From Methanomicrobiales archaeon (GTDB lineage: Archaea > Halobacteriota > Methanomicrobia > Methanomicrobiales > Methanospirillaceae), in the NCBI GenBank assembly GCA_012520015.1, contig JAAYPD010000038.1:1-6389 (forward strand): DNA of 6,389 nucleotides, written 5' to 3'. Of this stretch, positions 1-5,639 are shown in pieces. Both the position numbers and the translations under genes were made by a program. Each line of letters begins with the position of its first letter. The stretch's first letter is position 1. Under the pieces are notes generated by a model. The model was not told the origin of the DNA and made no database searches. It was given only the letters and a program-made list of their open reading frames with translations.

Positions 1-434
1 GTAAGTCCTCCTGGCATCTCTCCAATAGCATCCCGTATATTGGCAGGAACCCCCCATGGAGTCTCCCCGTTGTAGAGCACCAGGGGAATGATTGCTGGTA
101 GTGGTTTTGTTGGTGAGATATGTTTAGTCCTGACCAGATCCTGCCAGAGTAGTGAAGAGTATGACATTACCCTGATCGGCATTAACGGGTCAGGCTGGGA
201 CTGGAATTCAATGAGAAGATAAAGAATCAGAGATTTATCTCCCCATTTGACCTGCCAGATGATATCATCTTCCCTGTCTCTCAGGTCATCAGTCACATAA
301 CTCCCGTTACATCGTTTCAAAGTGCTCAGATCGCAGACCTCCGCAAGTTCCTGGTGAAGGAACCCGCGAATAAGATCGGCGACCATCTCCGGATGACTAA
401 ACAGCCTTTTGTAGGGATGATCATGATCTGTCAT
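1..434 (-). CDS. Rpn-family recombination-promoting nuclease / putative transposase, C-terminus cut by window edge
   Basis: The reading frame opens with ATG at 434 and stays open to base 1 (144 codons), so the C-terminal part lies outside. The protein starts HDHPYKRLFSHPEMV, followed by DLIRGFL, the hallmark opening of the Rpn/YhgA-like family (PF04754, PD-(D/E)XK nuclease fold). The core GSYVTDDLRDREDDIIW (residues 44-60), then YLLIEFQSQ (72-80), supplies the expected catalytic Asp (D56/D57) and the E76-x-Q78 motif. IPLVLYNG near residue 120 is the next conserved block. Family members in E. coli (RpnA-E) are DNA endonucleases that raise RecA-independent recombination; many paralogues are scattered through genomes like mobile genes. 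There is only a weak Shine-Dalgarno (GGGT, 6 nt before ATG). A TATA-like AT stretch and the palindrome TGAATATTCA (471-480) lie upstream. The family call is secure; activity of this copy is inferred. Confidence 0.87.
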   Translation of the reverse strand, partial: MTDHDHPYKRLFSHPEMVADLIRGFLHQELAEVCDLSTLKRCNGSYVTDDLRDREDDIIWQVKWGDKSLILYLLIEFQSQPDPLMPIRVMSYSSLLWQDLVRTKHISPTKPLPAIIPLVLYNGETPWGVPANIRDAIGEMPGGL

Positions 435-595
435 GTTTTACCCGTTTTATCAGCCACCGCTATACCCGGCTGAATATTCATAATAATATTAGAGAAGATG
501 GATAAAAAAGTGTGAGATTTGGATGCTGTAACAGAGATTAAATACCTGATAAGGGAAGGAACGATGAGTCAAAAAAGTAATTGTTTATTAGGTAT
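435..595. other. Intergenic region upstream of the Rpn gene
   Basis: No coding signal is seen on either strand. The segment is AT-rich. It contains a perfect 10-bp palindrome, TGAATATTCA (471-480), followed by AATATTATTA on the minus strand (490-481), which could serve as the TATA region for the leftward Rpn gene, with about 25 nt of leader. Nothing else stands out. Confidence 0.4.
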
Positions 596-615
596 TTAAA
601 TTCCTAACTCCCTGA

Positions 616-975
616 TTACATGCTGAAGATCATCCTGTGAGATGACCCCGTTTTTATGTAACCTCTCAATATCCGCTCTCGCCTGTCACAATGTTGAGCG
701 AGATATACAAAAAAAGCATCCCAGTCTGGAAAAGGTGCATGGAACAGATAATCATCCTGGAAAAAAACCGCTAACTCGGAAGAGATCCTTTTTAACTGCA
801 GATGTTTTGATTCTTCCCTGGCCAGGAGCCTTATACCTCCCACCTGGCTGATGAACTGATCGATAAGTTCACTCTTTCCAACCCGTCGTCTTCCATACAA
901 AATTACCAGCTCTGCTTTCTCACCATGAAAACGGCCTATTAATGCTGATAACTCAGTTTTCCGATCAAAGAATAT
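616..975 (-). pseudogene. 5' remnant of an archaeal AAA ATPase (GRRRVGKS, DUF234-associated family), lost start and lost C-terminal three quarters
   Basis: Read leftward from 972 the frame gives FFDRKTELSALI, then AELVILYGRRRVGKSELIDQ, and later DYLFHAPFPDWDAFFVYLAQ. This is the N-terminus, Walker A (GRRRVGKS, residues 27-34 from FFDR) and following region of the PF01637/DUF234-type archaeal ATPases, usually about 450-500 residues. Here the homologous part ends near base 690, just before the Walker B block, and the frame runs through unrelated codons to a stop at 616. The codon where the family normally has ATG (before TTC TTT GAT) is ATA at 975-973, with an in-frame TGA just upstream. Initiation at the TTG at 900 would drop the N-terminal strand before Walker A. 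I therefore read it as a dead fragment. A function in DNA or toxin-like systems has been suggested for the family but is not established. Confidence 0.75.
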
Positions 976-1002
976 ACTTCAAAGTAGTCTACTTTAAAGT
1001 AT
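974..1002. repeat. 29-bp inverted repeat at the start of the ATPase remnant
   Basis: The arms are ATACTTCAAAGTAG (974-987) and CTACTTTAAAGTAT (989-1002), 14 bp each around a single central T, with one mismatch. Each arm also contains its own ACTT(Y)AAAGT dyad, so the site has four ACTT/AAGT half-sites. It lies exactly over the expected start codon and just downstream of a TATA-like AATATTATA on the minus strand. It looks like an operator or a recombination/insertion scar; the sequence cannot decide between them. Confidence 0.6.
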
Positions 1003-1336
1003 AATATTTTTCAGGATCAAAAATCAAAAATTGAGGTTATAACTCACCGTTAAAAACCATTCCCCGCAAAATGACTCCGTTATGTAAACATATAGTCGGG
1101 TTGCACCAGCCTGATGCGGCAGGTTCAGTCAGCGATTACAACTCTCAAAGCTGCTGTCATCGGTAAAAGCTGATTTACAGAACCTGACATTAAAAACTAT
1201 AATACAATGTTACGAGTCCTGAAATGAATATAATAAACTGAAAGATATTTCAGGGGGTGCATACTAATTATGCTCCATAATTTAAGCAGGCTTTCAGCTT
1301 TACTGCATAAACCATTGATATACAATAATCCGCTCG
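1003..1336. other. Long gap without a convincing gene
   Basis: No frame on either strand gives a recognisable protein. Contents seen are: a TATA-like AATATT next to the 29-bp inverted repeat; a foldable segment at 1120-1186 (listed separately); a 7-bp inverted repeat CTGAAAT/ATTTCAG with a 21-nt loop around 1219-1253; and a small GCATA/TATGC dyad at 1259-1273. The part from about 1190 to 1336 follows the stop of the FTR gene on the minus strand and would hold its 3' end. The T-rich stretches TTTATTATATT and AGTTTTTAATG on that strand could end transcription. Confidence 0.4.
1120..1186. other. Foldable stem-loop segment, possible small RNA or degenerate repeat
   Basis: Outer arms CAGGTTC (1120-1126) and GAACCTG (1180-1186) are perfectly complementary. 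Inside them TCAGC (1129-1133) pairs with GCTGA (1169-1173), and after a 2x2 mismatch TTAC pairs with GTAA, closing a loop of about 23 nt. On the plus strand the outer stem is followed directly by ACA, as in archaeal H/ACA guide RNAs, but the internal loop is lopsided (2 versus 6 nt) and I see no clear kink-turn. The call is therefore only a candidate structure. Confidence 0.25.
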
Positions 1337-1627
1337 TCAGAGAAATTCAGGATCGTAAAAGAAATTACATGTACAATGCCCGGCCTGTTCAAGCTCATGC
1401 ACATGATAATCACATGGACAGATGATCGCCTTATCTTTCTCTTTATCACCGGACCTGACTCGACAAGGGCAGTACCGCTCTCCGTACTTTTCAGAGTTCC
1501 GGGCCAGTCCTTTGATGACTGCACAAGTATGCTTCTCATCCGGGCTCAGAACCCACCCTTTCGAACGGGCATATTCCAGGGCCCAGCTTCGTATTTCTTC
1601 TTCACTTTCTGCCACAGGATCTACCAT
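1337..1627 (-). CDS. Ferredoxin:thioredoxin reductase catalytic (beta) chain family protein
   Basis: This complete 96-residue protein belongs to PF02943. The family signature is intact: C53-P-C55, fourteen residues, C70-P-C72, twelve residues, C85-T-C87, plus H75 after the second CPC and an extra C35. In the plant enzyme these cysteines hold a [4Fe-4S] cluster beside a redox-active disulfide and pass electrons from ferredoxin to thioredoxin. Spacings here (14 and 12) differ from the plant form (16 and 8). No variable (alpha) subunit gene is visible, as is normal for methanogens, where stand-alone homologues act as ferredoxin- or F420-linked disulfide reductases. The start is ATG at 1627; an ATTATATT TATA-like element at 1660-1653 suggests a very short leader or leaderless mRNA. 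The gap of 148 bp from purC implies its own promoter. The family is certain; the electron donor and partner are inferred. Confidence 0.92.
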   Translation of the reverse strand: MVDPVAESEEEIRSWALEYARSKGWVLSPDEKHTCAVIKGLARNSEKYGERYCPCRVRSGDKEKDKAIICPCDYHVHELEQAGHCTCNFFYDPEFL

Positions 1628-1630
1628 GTA

Positions 1631-1660
1631 TGTGTCAGCTCACACAGACTTCAATATAAT
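1631..1660 (-). promoter_or_regulatory. Promoter of the FTR gene with an operator-like palindrome
   Basis: The minus strand carries ATTATATT at 1660-1653, about 26-33 nt before the FTR start codon. Between it and the ATG lies TGTGTCAGCTCACACA (1631-1646), a 16-bp palindrome with one mismatched base pair in each half (TGTGT-n-AGCT-n-ACACA). A protein bound there would cover the expected transcription start, as archaeal repressors do. No experiment is implied. Confidence 0.45.
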
Positions 1661-1696
1661 GGGCAGGATGAAGGATGTTTTATTTAAAGCTTGTCT

Positions 1697-1718
1697 TCAG
1701 GTTGAAATTTCAACCTGA
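1697..1718. repeat. Perfect 22-bp palindrome between purC and the FTR gene
   Basis: The left half TCAGGTTGAAA (1697-1707) and right half TTTCAACCTGA (1708-1718) are exact reverse complements with no spacer. It sits 57 bp past the cofG-purC stop and 36 bp upstream of the FTR TATA-like element. The absence of a loop and of a T-run directly after it on the minus strand favours a dimeric-regulator site over a hairpin terminator, although a cruciform or 3'-end hairpin remains possible. Confidence 0.5.
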
Positions 1719-1730
1719 TAATCATGAATG

Positions 1731-1775
1731 ACAAAAAGTTATTTTGGGGAGATAATCCATAACCGGCCCTTTCCA
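1731..1775 (-). terminator. Possible transcript end of cofG-purC
   Basis: Downstream of the purC stop on the minus strand the sequence reaches a T5 run (1737-1733) after about 40 nt. Archaeal termination often uses such oligo-T tracts without a hairpin. One short run is weak evidence. Confidence 0.2.
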
Positions 1776-3473
1776 TCAGGCTACGGCATCAGGAATGATC
1801 CGTTTGAGAACCTCGCGGTATGCAGTGATTACATCACCCTTATCAAACCGGTACACATCCTTGTCAAGCGATTCGCCGGTGACCTTGTCCCATAGACGCA
1901 TGGAATCCATGCTTACCTCATCCCCAAGATAGATGGTTCCCGCCGACTTTCCAAACTCCAGTTTGAAGTCGACAAGCTTAATTCCACAATCATCAAAGAA
2001 CCGGCTGAGAATCCTGTTCACTTCCAGGGCCATCTCCTTGACTTTAATAAGTTCTTCAGCGTTCAGGATATGAAGAACCTGGATAAGATCATCATTTATC
2101 ATCGGATCTCCCCGTTCATCATCCTTGTAATCGATGGTGACCACCGGCCGTTCAAGCACCGTCCCCTCATCAATCGGGTACTTCTTTGTCATGGACCCGG
2201 CGGCAATGTTCCTGACAATGACCTCAAGAGGGATCATCTCAAGACGGCGGACAACCATGGTATCAGGGGCCGACATCCTGACAAAATGTGTGGGAATTCC
2301 TTCTGCTTCCAGCATCTTCATGAAAAACTCTGATGCCGTTGCATTCAGCCTTCCCTTATCAGTAAACCGGTCATGTTTGACTCCGTTAAATGCCGTCATA
2401 TCATTTCTGAAGACAACAATCAGTTCATCAGGATTCTCACTGGAATACACTGATTTTGCTTTCCCCTCGTACAGGGGCTTTGCCGGTATCACGAATGTAC
2501 CTCTCATATGTACTGCGTGTTCAAGGTTTTTGATACAATCCCTGAGCCTTGGATGAAACCACCCCCTGTTTATATATTTCGGATATATGCAAAGCCGTTC
2601 TTTGAGCATATAGCCCTTTGTAAGAGTCCTGAGTTCTTCCAGGGCAGGCCAGGGATGTTCAGGGTTAACATAATCGATAGTCACAGGGGAGATGCCACCA
2701 AGGTCTGTAATCCCGCATGGAATGACTTTTTCAGCATCGGCCAGGTTTGGAGGTATTTGTATGGCAATATCAGGCGGTAGAATCTCTTTTGCCATCCTGA
2801 CCGTCTCCTGGATATCCTGCAAAGTTGCCCCCGGAAAAGCGTTCATTTCAGTTCCAGGTTTTGGACAGAAGTTCTGGATTATAACCTCCTGGATATGGTC
2901 ATATCTCCTGTGAAGATCGGCAATAATCTCAAGTGACTCCCTCCTGTCTGACCTTGTCTCACCGATACCAAGAAGCAGCCCGGTTGTAAATGGGATCTTT
3001 AACCTGCCGGCATCCTCTATCATGGCAATGCGCCTTGCAGGCTCTTTCCCTGGACAGTTTCGGTGAGCAGGAATGACCGCAGTCGTCTCAAGCATCAGAC
3101 CCATGCTGGCATTTACTTCAGAAAGATGCTTCATCTCTTCAGCAGTCATTATCCCGGCATTGGTATGAGGAAGAAGACCGATTTTAATCGCTTCTTCTGC
3201 CATTGCATAACAGTACTCAAGGATGGAGGTGTAACCAGACTTCTCAAGCCAGGGTAAAAATCCATTTACTTCTTCTGGGTGCTCTCCAAAAGTGAAGAGT
3301 GCCTCGGTGCATCCGGCCTCAGCCCCGCGCCTGAGTATTCTTTTAACCTCATCAGGAGACATAACACACCCTTCTCCTGGCGGGCGACGGAAGATACAGT
3401 ACCCGCAGGTATTTCTGCAAACAAAGGTGAGAGGCAGAAAAACGTTTCGCGAGTAAGTAATTACCGGCAACAT
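1776..3473 (-). CDS. cofG-purC: CofG-PurC fusion: FO synthase subunit 1 joined to SAICAR synthetase
   Basis: One uninterrupted frame of 565 codons from ATG 3473. Residues 1-320 are CofG, a radical-SAM enzyme: YSRNVFLPLTFVC leads into C19-x3-C23-x2-C26, then FGEHPEE, PHTNAG and GLMLETT. With CofH it builds FO (7,8-didemethyl-8-hydroxy-5-deazariboflavin), the chromophore of F420, from tyrosine and 5-amino-6-(D-ribitylamino)uracil. Residues 323-565 are a full-length PurC: YEGKAKSVY nucleotide-binding start, FRNDMTAFNG, LEVIVRNIAAGSM and the final LVDFKLEFG...GDEVSMDSMRLW; it joins aspartate to CAIR using ATP in purine synthesis. No stop separates the parts, and no Shine-Dalgarno precedes the internal Met323 codon (2507), where a free PurC would begin. 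The frame continues upstream to GTG 3527, but the 18 extra residues look unlike family N-termini, so ATG 3473 is preferred. cofC is divergent. Confidence 0.9.
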   Translation of the reverse strand: MLPVITYSRNVFLPLTFVCRNTCGYCIFRRPPGEGCVMSPDEVKRILRRGAEAGCTEALFTFGEHPEEVNGFLPWLEKSGYTSILEYCYAMAEEAIKIGLLPHTNAGIMTAEEMKHLSEVNASMGLMLETTAVIPAHRNCPGKEPARRIAMIEDAGRLKIPFTTGLLLGIGETRSDRRESLEIIADLHRRYDHIQEVIIQNFCPKPGTEMNAFPGATLQDIQETVRMAKEILPPDIAIQIPPNLADAEKVIPCGITDLGGISPVTIDYVNPEHPWPALEELRTLTKGYMLKERLCIYPKYINRGWFHPRLRDCIKNLEHAVHMRGTFVIPAKPLYEGKAKSVYSSENPDELIVVFRNDMTAFNGVKHDRFTDKGRLNATASEFFMKMLEAEGIPTHFVRMSAPDTMVVRRLEMIPLEVIVRNIAAGSMTKKYPIDEGTVLERPVVTIDYKDDERGDPMINDDLIQVLHILNAEELIKVKEMALEVNRILSRFFDDCGIKLVDFKLEFGKSAGTIYLGDEVSMDSMRLWDKVTGESLDKDVYRFDKGDVITAYREVLKRIIPDAVA

Positions 3474-3573
3474 TGTACCAGTCTTGTGTGCATGAGAACC
3501 ATATGGTGGTTTTGAACAGGAGGCCACATATCGATCCCTTTTTCCATCTCAGGTGGTAACGTTTGACTTGAAG
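3474..3573. promoter_or_regulatory. Divergent cofG-purC / cofC promoter region
   Basis: The two F420 genes are transcribed away from each other from this 100-bp stretch. On the minus strand CATATGG around 3505-3499 lies at TATA distance from ATG 3473. CACATATC (3525-3532) is a 7-of-8 match to the CACATATG element repeated at the ribK promoter, in minus-strand terms GATATGTG. AGGTGGT (3551-3557) lies before the cofC start, but 16 nt away, too far for an ideal ribosome site. No strong TATA box is evident for cofC. Confidence 0.4.
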
Positions 3574-4227
3574 ATGCGAATTCAGGTAGTCATTCCATAT
3601 AAACCCCTTCAACCTAAGACAAGGCTCTCATGCATCCTGACCGACGAAGAGAGACAAAAATTTGCATACATGATGCTTGCGGATGTGGTAAATGCCGTGA
3701 AAAGTGCCGGCTGCTCCCCGCTCATTCTGGCAACATCACCAGTAAAACTTGACGATGTCCCGGTGAGAATACAGGAAACAGGACTTAACGAGACGATAAA
3801 TGAATTCTGTTCAGGAAATAACGAACCTCTGGCAATTGTGATGGCAGACCTTGCTCTGGCAGACAGAACATCAATAATTTCCCTTCTTACATCCGGAGGG
3901 GATCTCGCAATAGCTCCAGGCCGTGGAGGTGGGACAAATGCAATCTACGTGAGGTCAGCCAGCATGTTTAAAGCCCAGTATTATGGAATGAGCTTTGAAA
4001 AACATGTCAGGTACGGAAACGATGCCGGACTCATGGTCAAAATAATAGATTCATTCAGGTTGTACTGCGATGTTGACGAGAAGGATGACCTGGTTGAGGT
4101 TCTCATACATAATAAAGGACAATCAAGAGACTGGCTGATAAACCAGGGATTTGAGATAGAGATGAAAAAGAGCAGGATAGGAGTTAAAAGGGCCGGATAT
4201 GAGATAGCAGCCATCAAATTTTCTTAA
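3574..4227 (+). CDS. cofC: 2-phospho-L-lactate guanylyltransferase
   Basis: A 217-residue protein (ATG 3574 to TAA 4225-4227) of the CofC family, which couples 2-phospho-L-lactate to GTP to give lactyl-2-diphospho-5'-guanosine, the activated side chain that CofD later places on FO. Family marks are IPYKPLQPKTRLSCIL at residues 7-22 (nucleotide-binding N-terminus), MADLAL at 90-95 with metal-binding D92, APGRGGGTNAIYV at 114-126 and DVDEKDDL at 166-173. Length matches the family. An in-frame GTG at 3553 would add seven residues (MVTFDLK); the ATG start matches homologues that begin directly with the strand before PYKP. It is divergent from cofG-purC and convergent with ribB (30-bp gap). CofD, CofE and CofH are not in the window. 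Confidence 0.93.
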   Translation: MRIQVVIPYKPLQPKTRLSCILTDEERQKFAYMMLADVVNAVKSAGCSPLILATSPVKLDDVPVRIQETGLNETINEFCSGNNEPLAIVMADLALADRTSIISLLTSGGDLAIAPGRGGGTNAIYVRSASMFKAQYYGMSFEKHVRYGNDAGLMVKIIDSFRLYCDVDEKDDLVEVLIHNKGQSRDWLINQGFEIEMKKSRIGVKRAGYEIAAIKFS

Positions 4228-4241
4228 GGCCAAAGGTGGAT

Positions 4242-4257
4242 GAAGAGAAGAAGAGGA
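4242..4257 (-). terminator. Polypyrimidine tract after ribB, possible terminator
   Basis: On the minus strand the ribB stop is followed at once by TCCTCTTCTTCTCTTC, 16 pyrimidines with short T pairs. It fills half of the 30-bp gap between the convergent cofC and ribB genes. Pyrimidine tracts without hairpins can end archaeal transcripts, but the T content here is modest. The same bases read as purines for cofC, which has no visible terminator of its own. Confidence 0.25.
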
Positions 4258-4977
4258 TTAAATTCTGTTTACTGCCGCTGCCAGGGAGTCAGTACATTCT
4301 GCCTTAGGATATGCTACCTTCTCCCACCGGTCAAGGACCTCAGACCCTTCAATAAAGGCAAGGTCATGTCTTTTTGCATACCGAATCGCATCTTCTTTTG
4401 ACAATGCATATCCTGATTCATCGTCAAGCATCTCACAGATTGTTATACTTGGTATGATCCCTGACATCTCTGCCATTGCAACAGACAATTCAGTCTGTCC
4501 ATGCCGCTGTGACAGGAGATGCTCTGCGGCGATGAGCACTGGCATATGTCCGGGTGTCCTGAACTGCTCTTTAAATGATACAGGCTCTCCATTTATAACT
4601 GCCCGGACCACGTCTGATATTGCATTCACGGTCTTTGTCCGGTCATGATCGGTAATTCCGGTGAATGTATCACGGTGATTGACCCAGAGGGAGAACGAGG
4701 AGTTGTTGGAGGGATCATAAGGGATATCTCCAAGTTGTTCTACCATTGCACAATTACGCAGCACTTCACGGGCGAAAGGAAGTCCCAGTTTTTTTGCGGC
4801 CATGAACGGTATTGCCGTGCAGATCAAACCTCCTGCATCATTTCTCATCCTGCATATGTCATGGGAAGTAATCATGTCAGACCGCATCGCAAAGTCGGTC
4901 TCACGTTCACGGTCATCAAAGTCATACAGCAGGACCATCTCACCCTGCCTAAGTGCAGTAAATGCGTCTTTTGTCAT
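4258..4977 (-). CDS. ribB: 3,4-dihydroxy-2-butanone 4-phosphate synthase
   Basis: This 239-residue, single-domain archaeal RibB converts ribulose 5-phosphate to formate and L-3,4-dihydroxy-2-butanone 4-phosphate, which condenses with 5-amino-6-(D-ribitylamino)uracil to form the riboflavin precursor lumazine. Visible motifs: LLYDFDDRERETDF at 16-29 (the acidic metal/substrate loop), RNDAGGLICTAI at 45-56, HRDTFTGITDHDR at 101-113, RTPGHMPVLIA at 140-150, RHGQTELSVAMAEM at 158-171 with E163, and the final CEMLD at 181-185. No GTP cyclohydrolase II domain is attached, as expected in archaea. The ATG overlaps the ribK stop by 4 nt (4974-4977), so translation is probably coupled to ribK, the upstream gene on the same strand. 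The amine partner it needs is also the CofG/CofH substrate encoded next door. Confidence 0.95.
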   Translation of the reverse strand: MTKDAFTALRQGEMVLLYDFDDRERETDFAMRSDMITSHDICRMRNDAGGLICTAIPFMAAKKLGLPFAREVLRNCAMVEQLGDIPYDPSNNSSFSLWVNHRDTFTGITDHDRTKTVNAISDVVRAVINGEPVSFKEQFRTPGHMPVLIAAEHLLSQRHGQTELSVAMAEMSGIIPSITICEMLDDESGYALSKEDAIRYAKRHDLAFIEGSEVLDRWEKVAYPKAECTDSLAAAVNRI

Positions 4978-5639
4978 ATTGTTACCTCTATCGCTACTTC
5001 ATCGCCATCCACGAGTGAGAACCTTTTGCGAAGCCCTTCAGGAGAGATCACTTCGATGAGTTCTTCAGGATAATGTGACCGGCCAGGAATGATTATCCCA
5101 CAGGGAACATCCCTTATGCTGCAGGGAAGGCACCTGACATCACCAAAGGTCCTGCCTTCGGACTCAAACCCCTGCACAACCTTCCATTCGGCGCTTGAGA
5201 GTCTCTGTCTTTGCAGGGCAGCTCCAGGGAGGAGCTGGACATTTAATGTGCCTGGGAAAGGGGTGAATCCCAGAATTCCCAGGAACTGGTCTGCATAAGG
5301 ACGAAGGCTCATATAATATGCGCCCTCACCAAGTCCTGACTGGATAGTCCCATTCAATAGCACGGTTCTTTCCTGGCGGCCAAACAACCGGTAGTAATCG
5401 CAGTATTCCTTACGGAGGGCATCTTCTCCAACAGGAGTGATGGTCACCTGTTGCCCGTCTGCACCTAACTGGCGGTTTATAAAGTGCTGCTTCTCAAGCG
5501 AGCGTAATCTGCGGGAAGCTGTCTGAGGGCTGAATCCAAGTTCAGAACCAAGACTGATTGTTTTGAGGAAGACCGGTGTGCACAAACCACCCATCAGGGC
5601 TATACGTTTGAGGCATTCCAGATCCTCAGGAGTAACCAT
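4974..5639 (-). CDS. ribK: CTP-dependent riboflavin kinase with N-terminal winged helix (RbkR type)
   Basis: A 221-residue protein in two parts. Residues 1-85 form a winged helix-turn-helix, with SPQTASRRLRSLEKQHFINR (37-56) as the likely recognition helix and start of the wing. Residues 92-221 are the archaeal riboflavin kinase fold (MJ0056 family, PF01982): GTIQSGLGEGAYYMSL (97-112), FLGILGFTPFPGTLNV (119-134), RTFGDVRCLP (163-172) and PGRSHYPEELIEVISP (185-200). The enzyme makes FMN from riboflavin using CTP rather than ATP. The two-domain form has been described as a bifunctional kinase and repressor/regulator of riboflavin genes (RbkR). It heads a two-gene unit with ribB, overlapping it by ATGA. 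The 65 bp before its ATG carry repeated CACATATG elements, a natural place for autoregulation. The kinase call is secure; DNA binding by this protein is inferred from its fold. Confidence 0.93.
   Translation of the reverse strand: MVTPEDLECLKRIALMGGLCTPVFLKTISLGSELGFSPQTASRRLRSLEKQHFINRQLGADGQQVTITPVGEDALRKEYCDYYRLFGRQERTVLLNGTIQSGLGEGAYYMSLRPYADQFLGILGFTPFPGTLNVQLLPGAALQRQRLSSAEWKVVQGFESEGRTFGDVRCLPCSIRDVPCGIIIPGRSHYPEELIEVISPEGLRKRFSLVDGDEVAIEVTI

Noticed and set aside
642..851. Plus-strand open frame of 69 codons opposite the ATPase remnant.
   Set aside because: It is antisense to sequence with clear family resemblance on the other strand and has no protein-like pattern of its own.
1081..1190. 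Possible tRNA suggested by GGTTCA in GCAGGTTCAGTCAGC.
   Set aside because: No flanking 5-bp T-stem, anticodon arm or acceptor stem could be laid out on either strand.
1270..1425. Plus-strand small ORF of 51 codons with a strong-looking GGGGGTG site 10 nt before its ATG.
   Set aside because: More than half of it is antisense to the 3' end of the FTR gene, the peptide resembles nothing I recognise, and a G-run alone is weak evidence.
2505..2507. Internal ATG as the start of a separate purC gene.
   Set aside because: It is in frame with cofG, no stop intervenes and no Shine-Dalgarno precedes it; a fusion is the simpler reading, though internal initiation is not excluded.
3474..3527. Upstream extension of cofG to the in-frame GTG.
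   Set aside because: The 18 added residues (MASCSKPPYG and onward) look unlike CofG N-termini, which begin shortly before the YSRNVFLPL block; there is no convincing ribosome site before the GTG.
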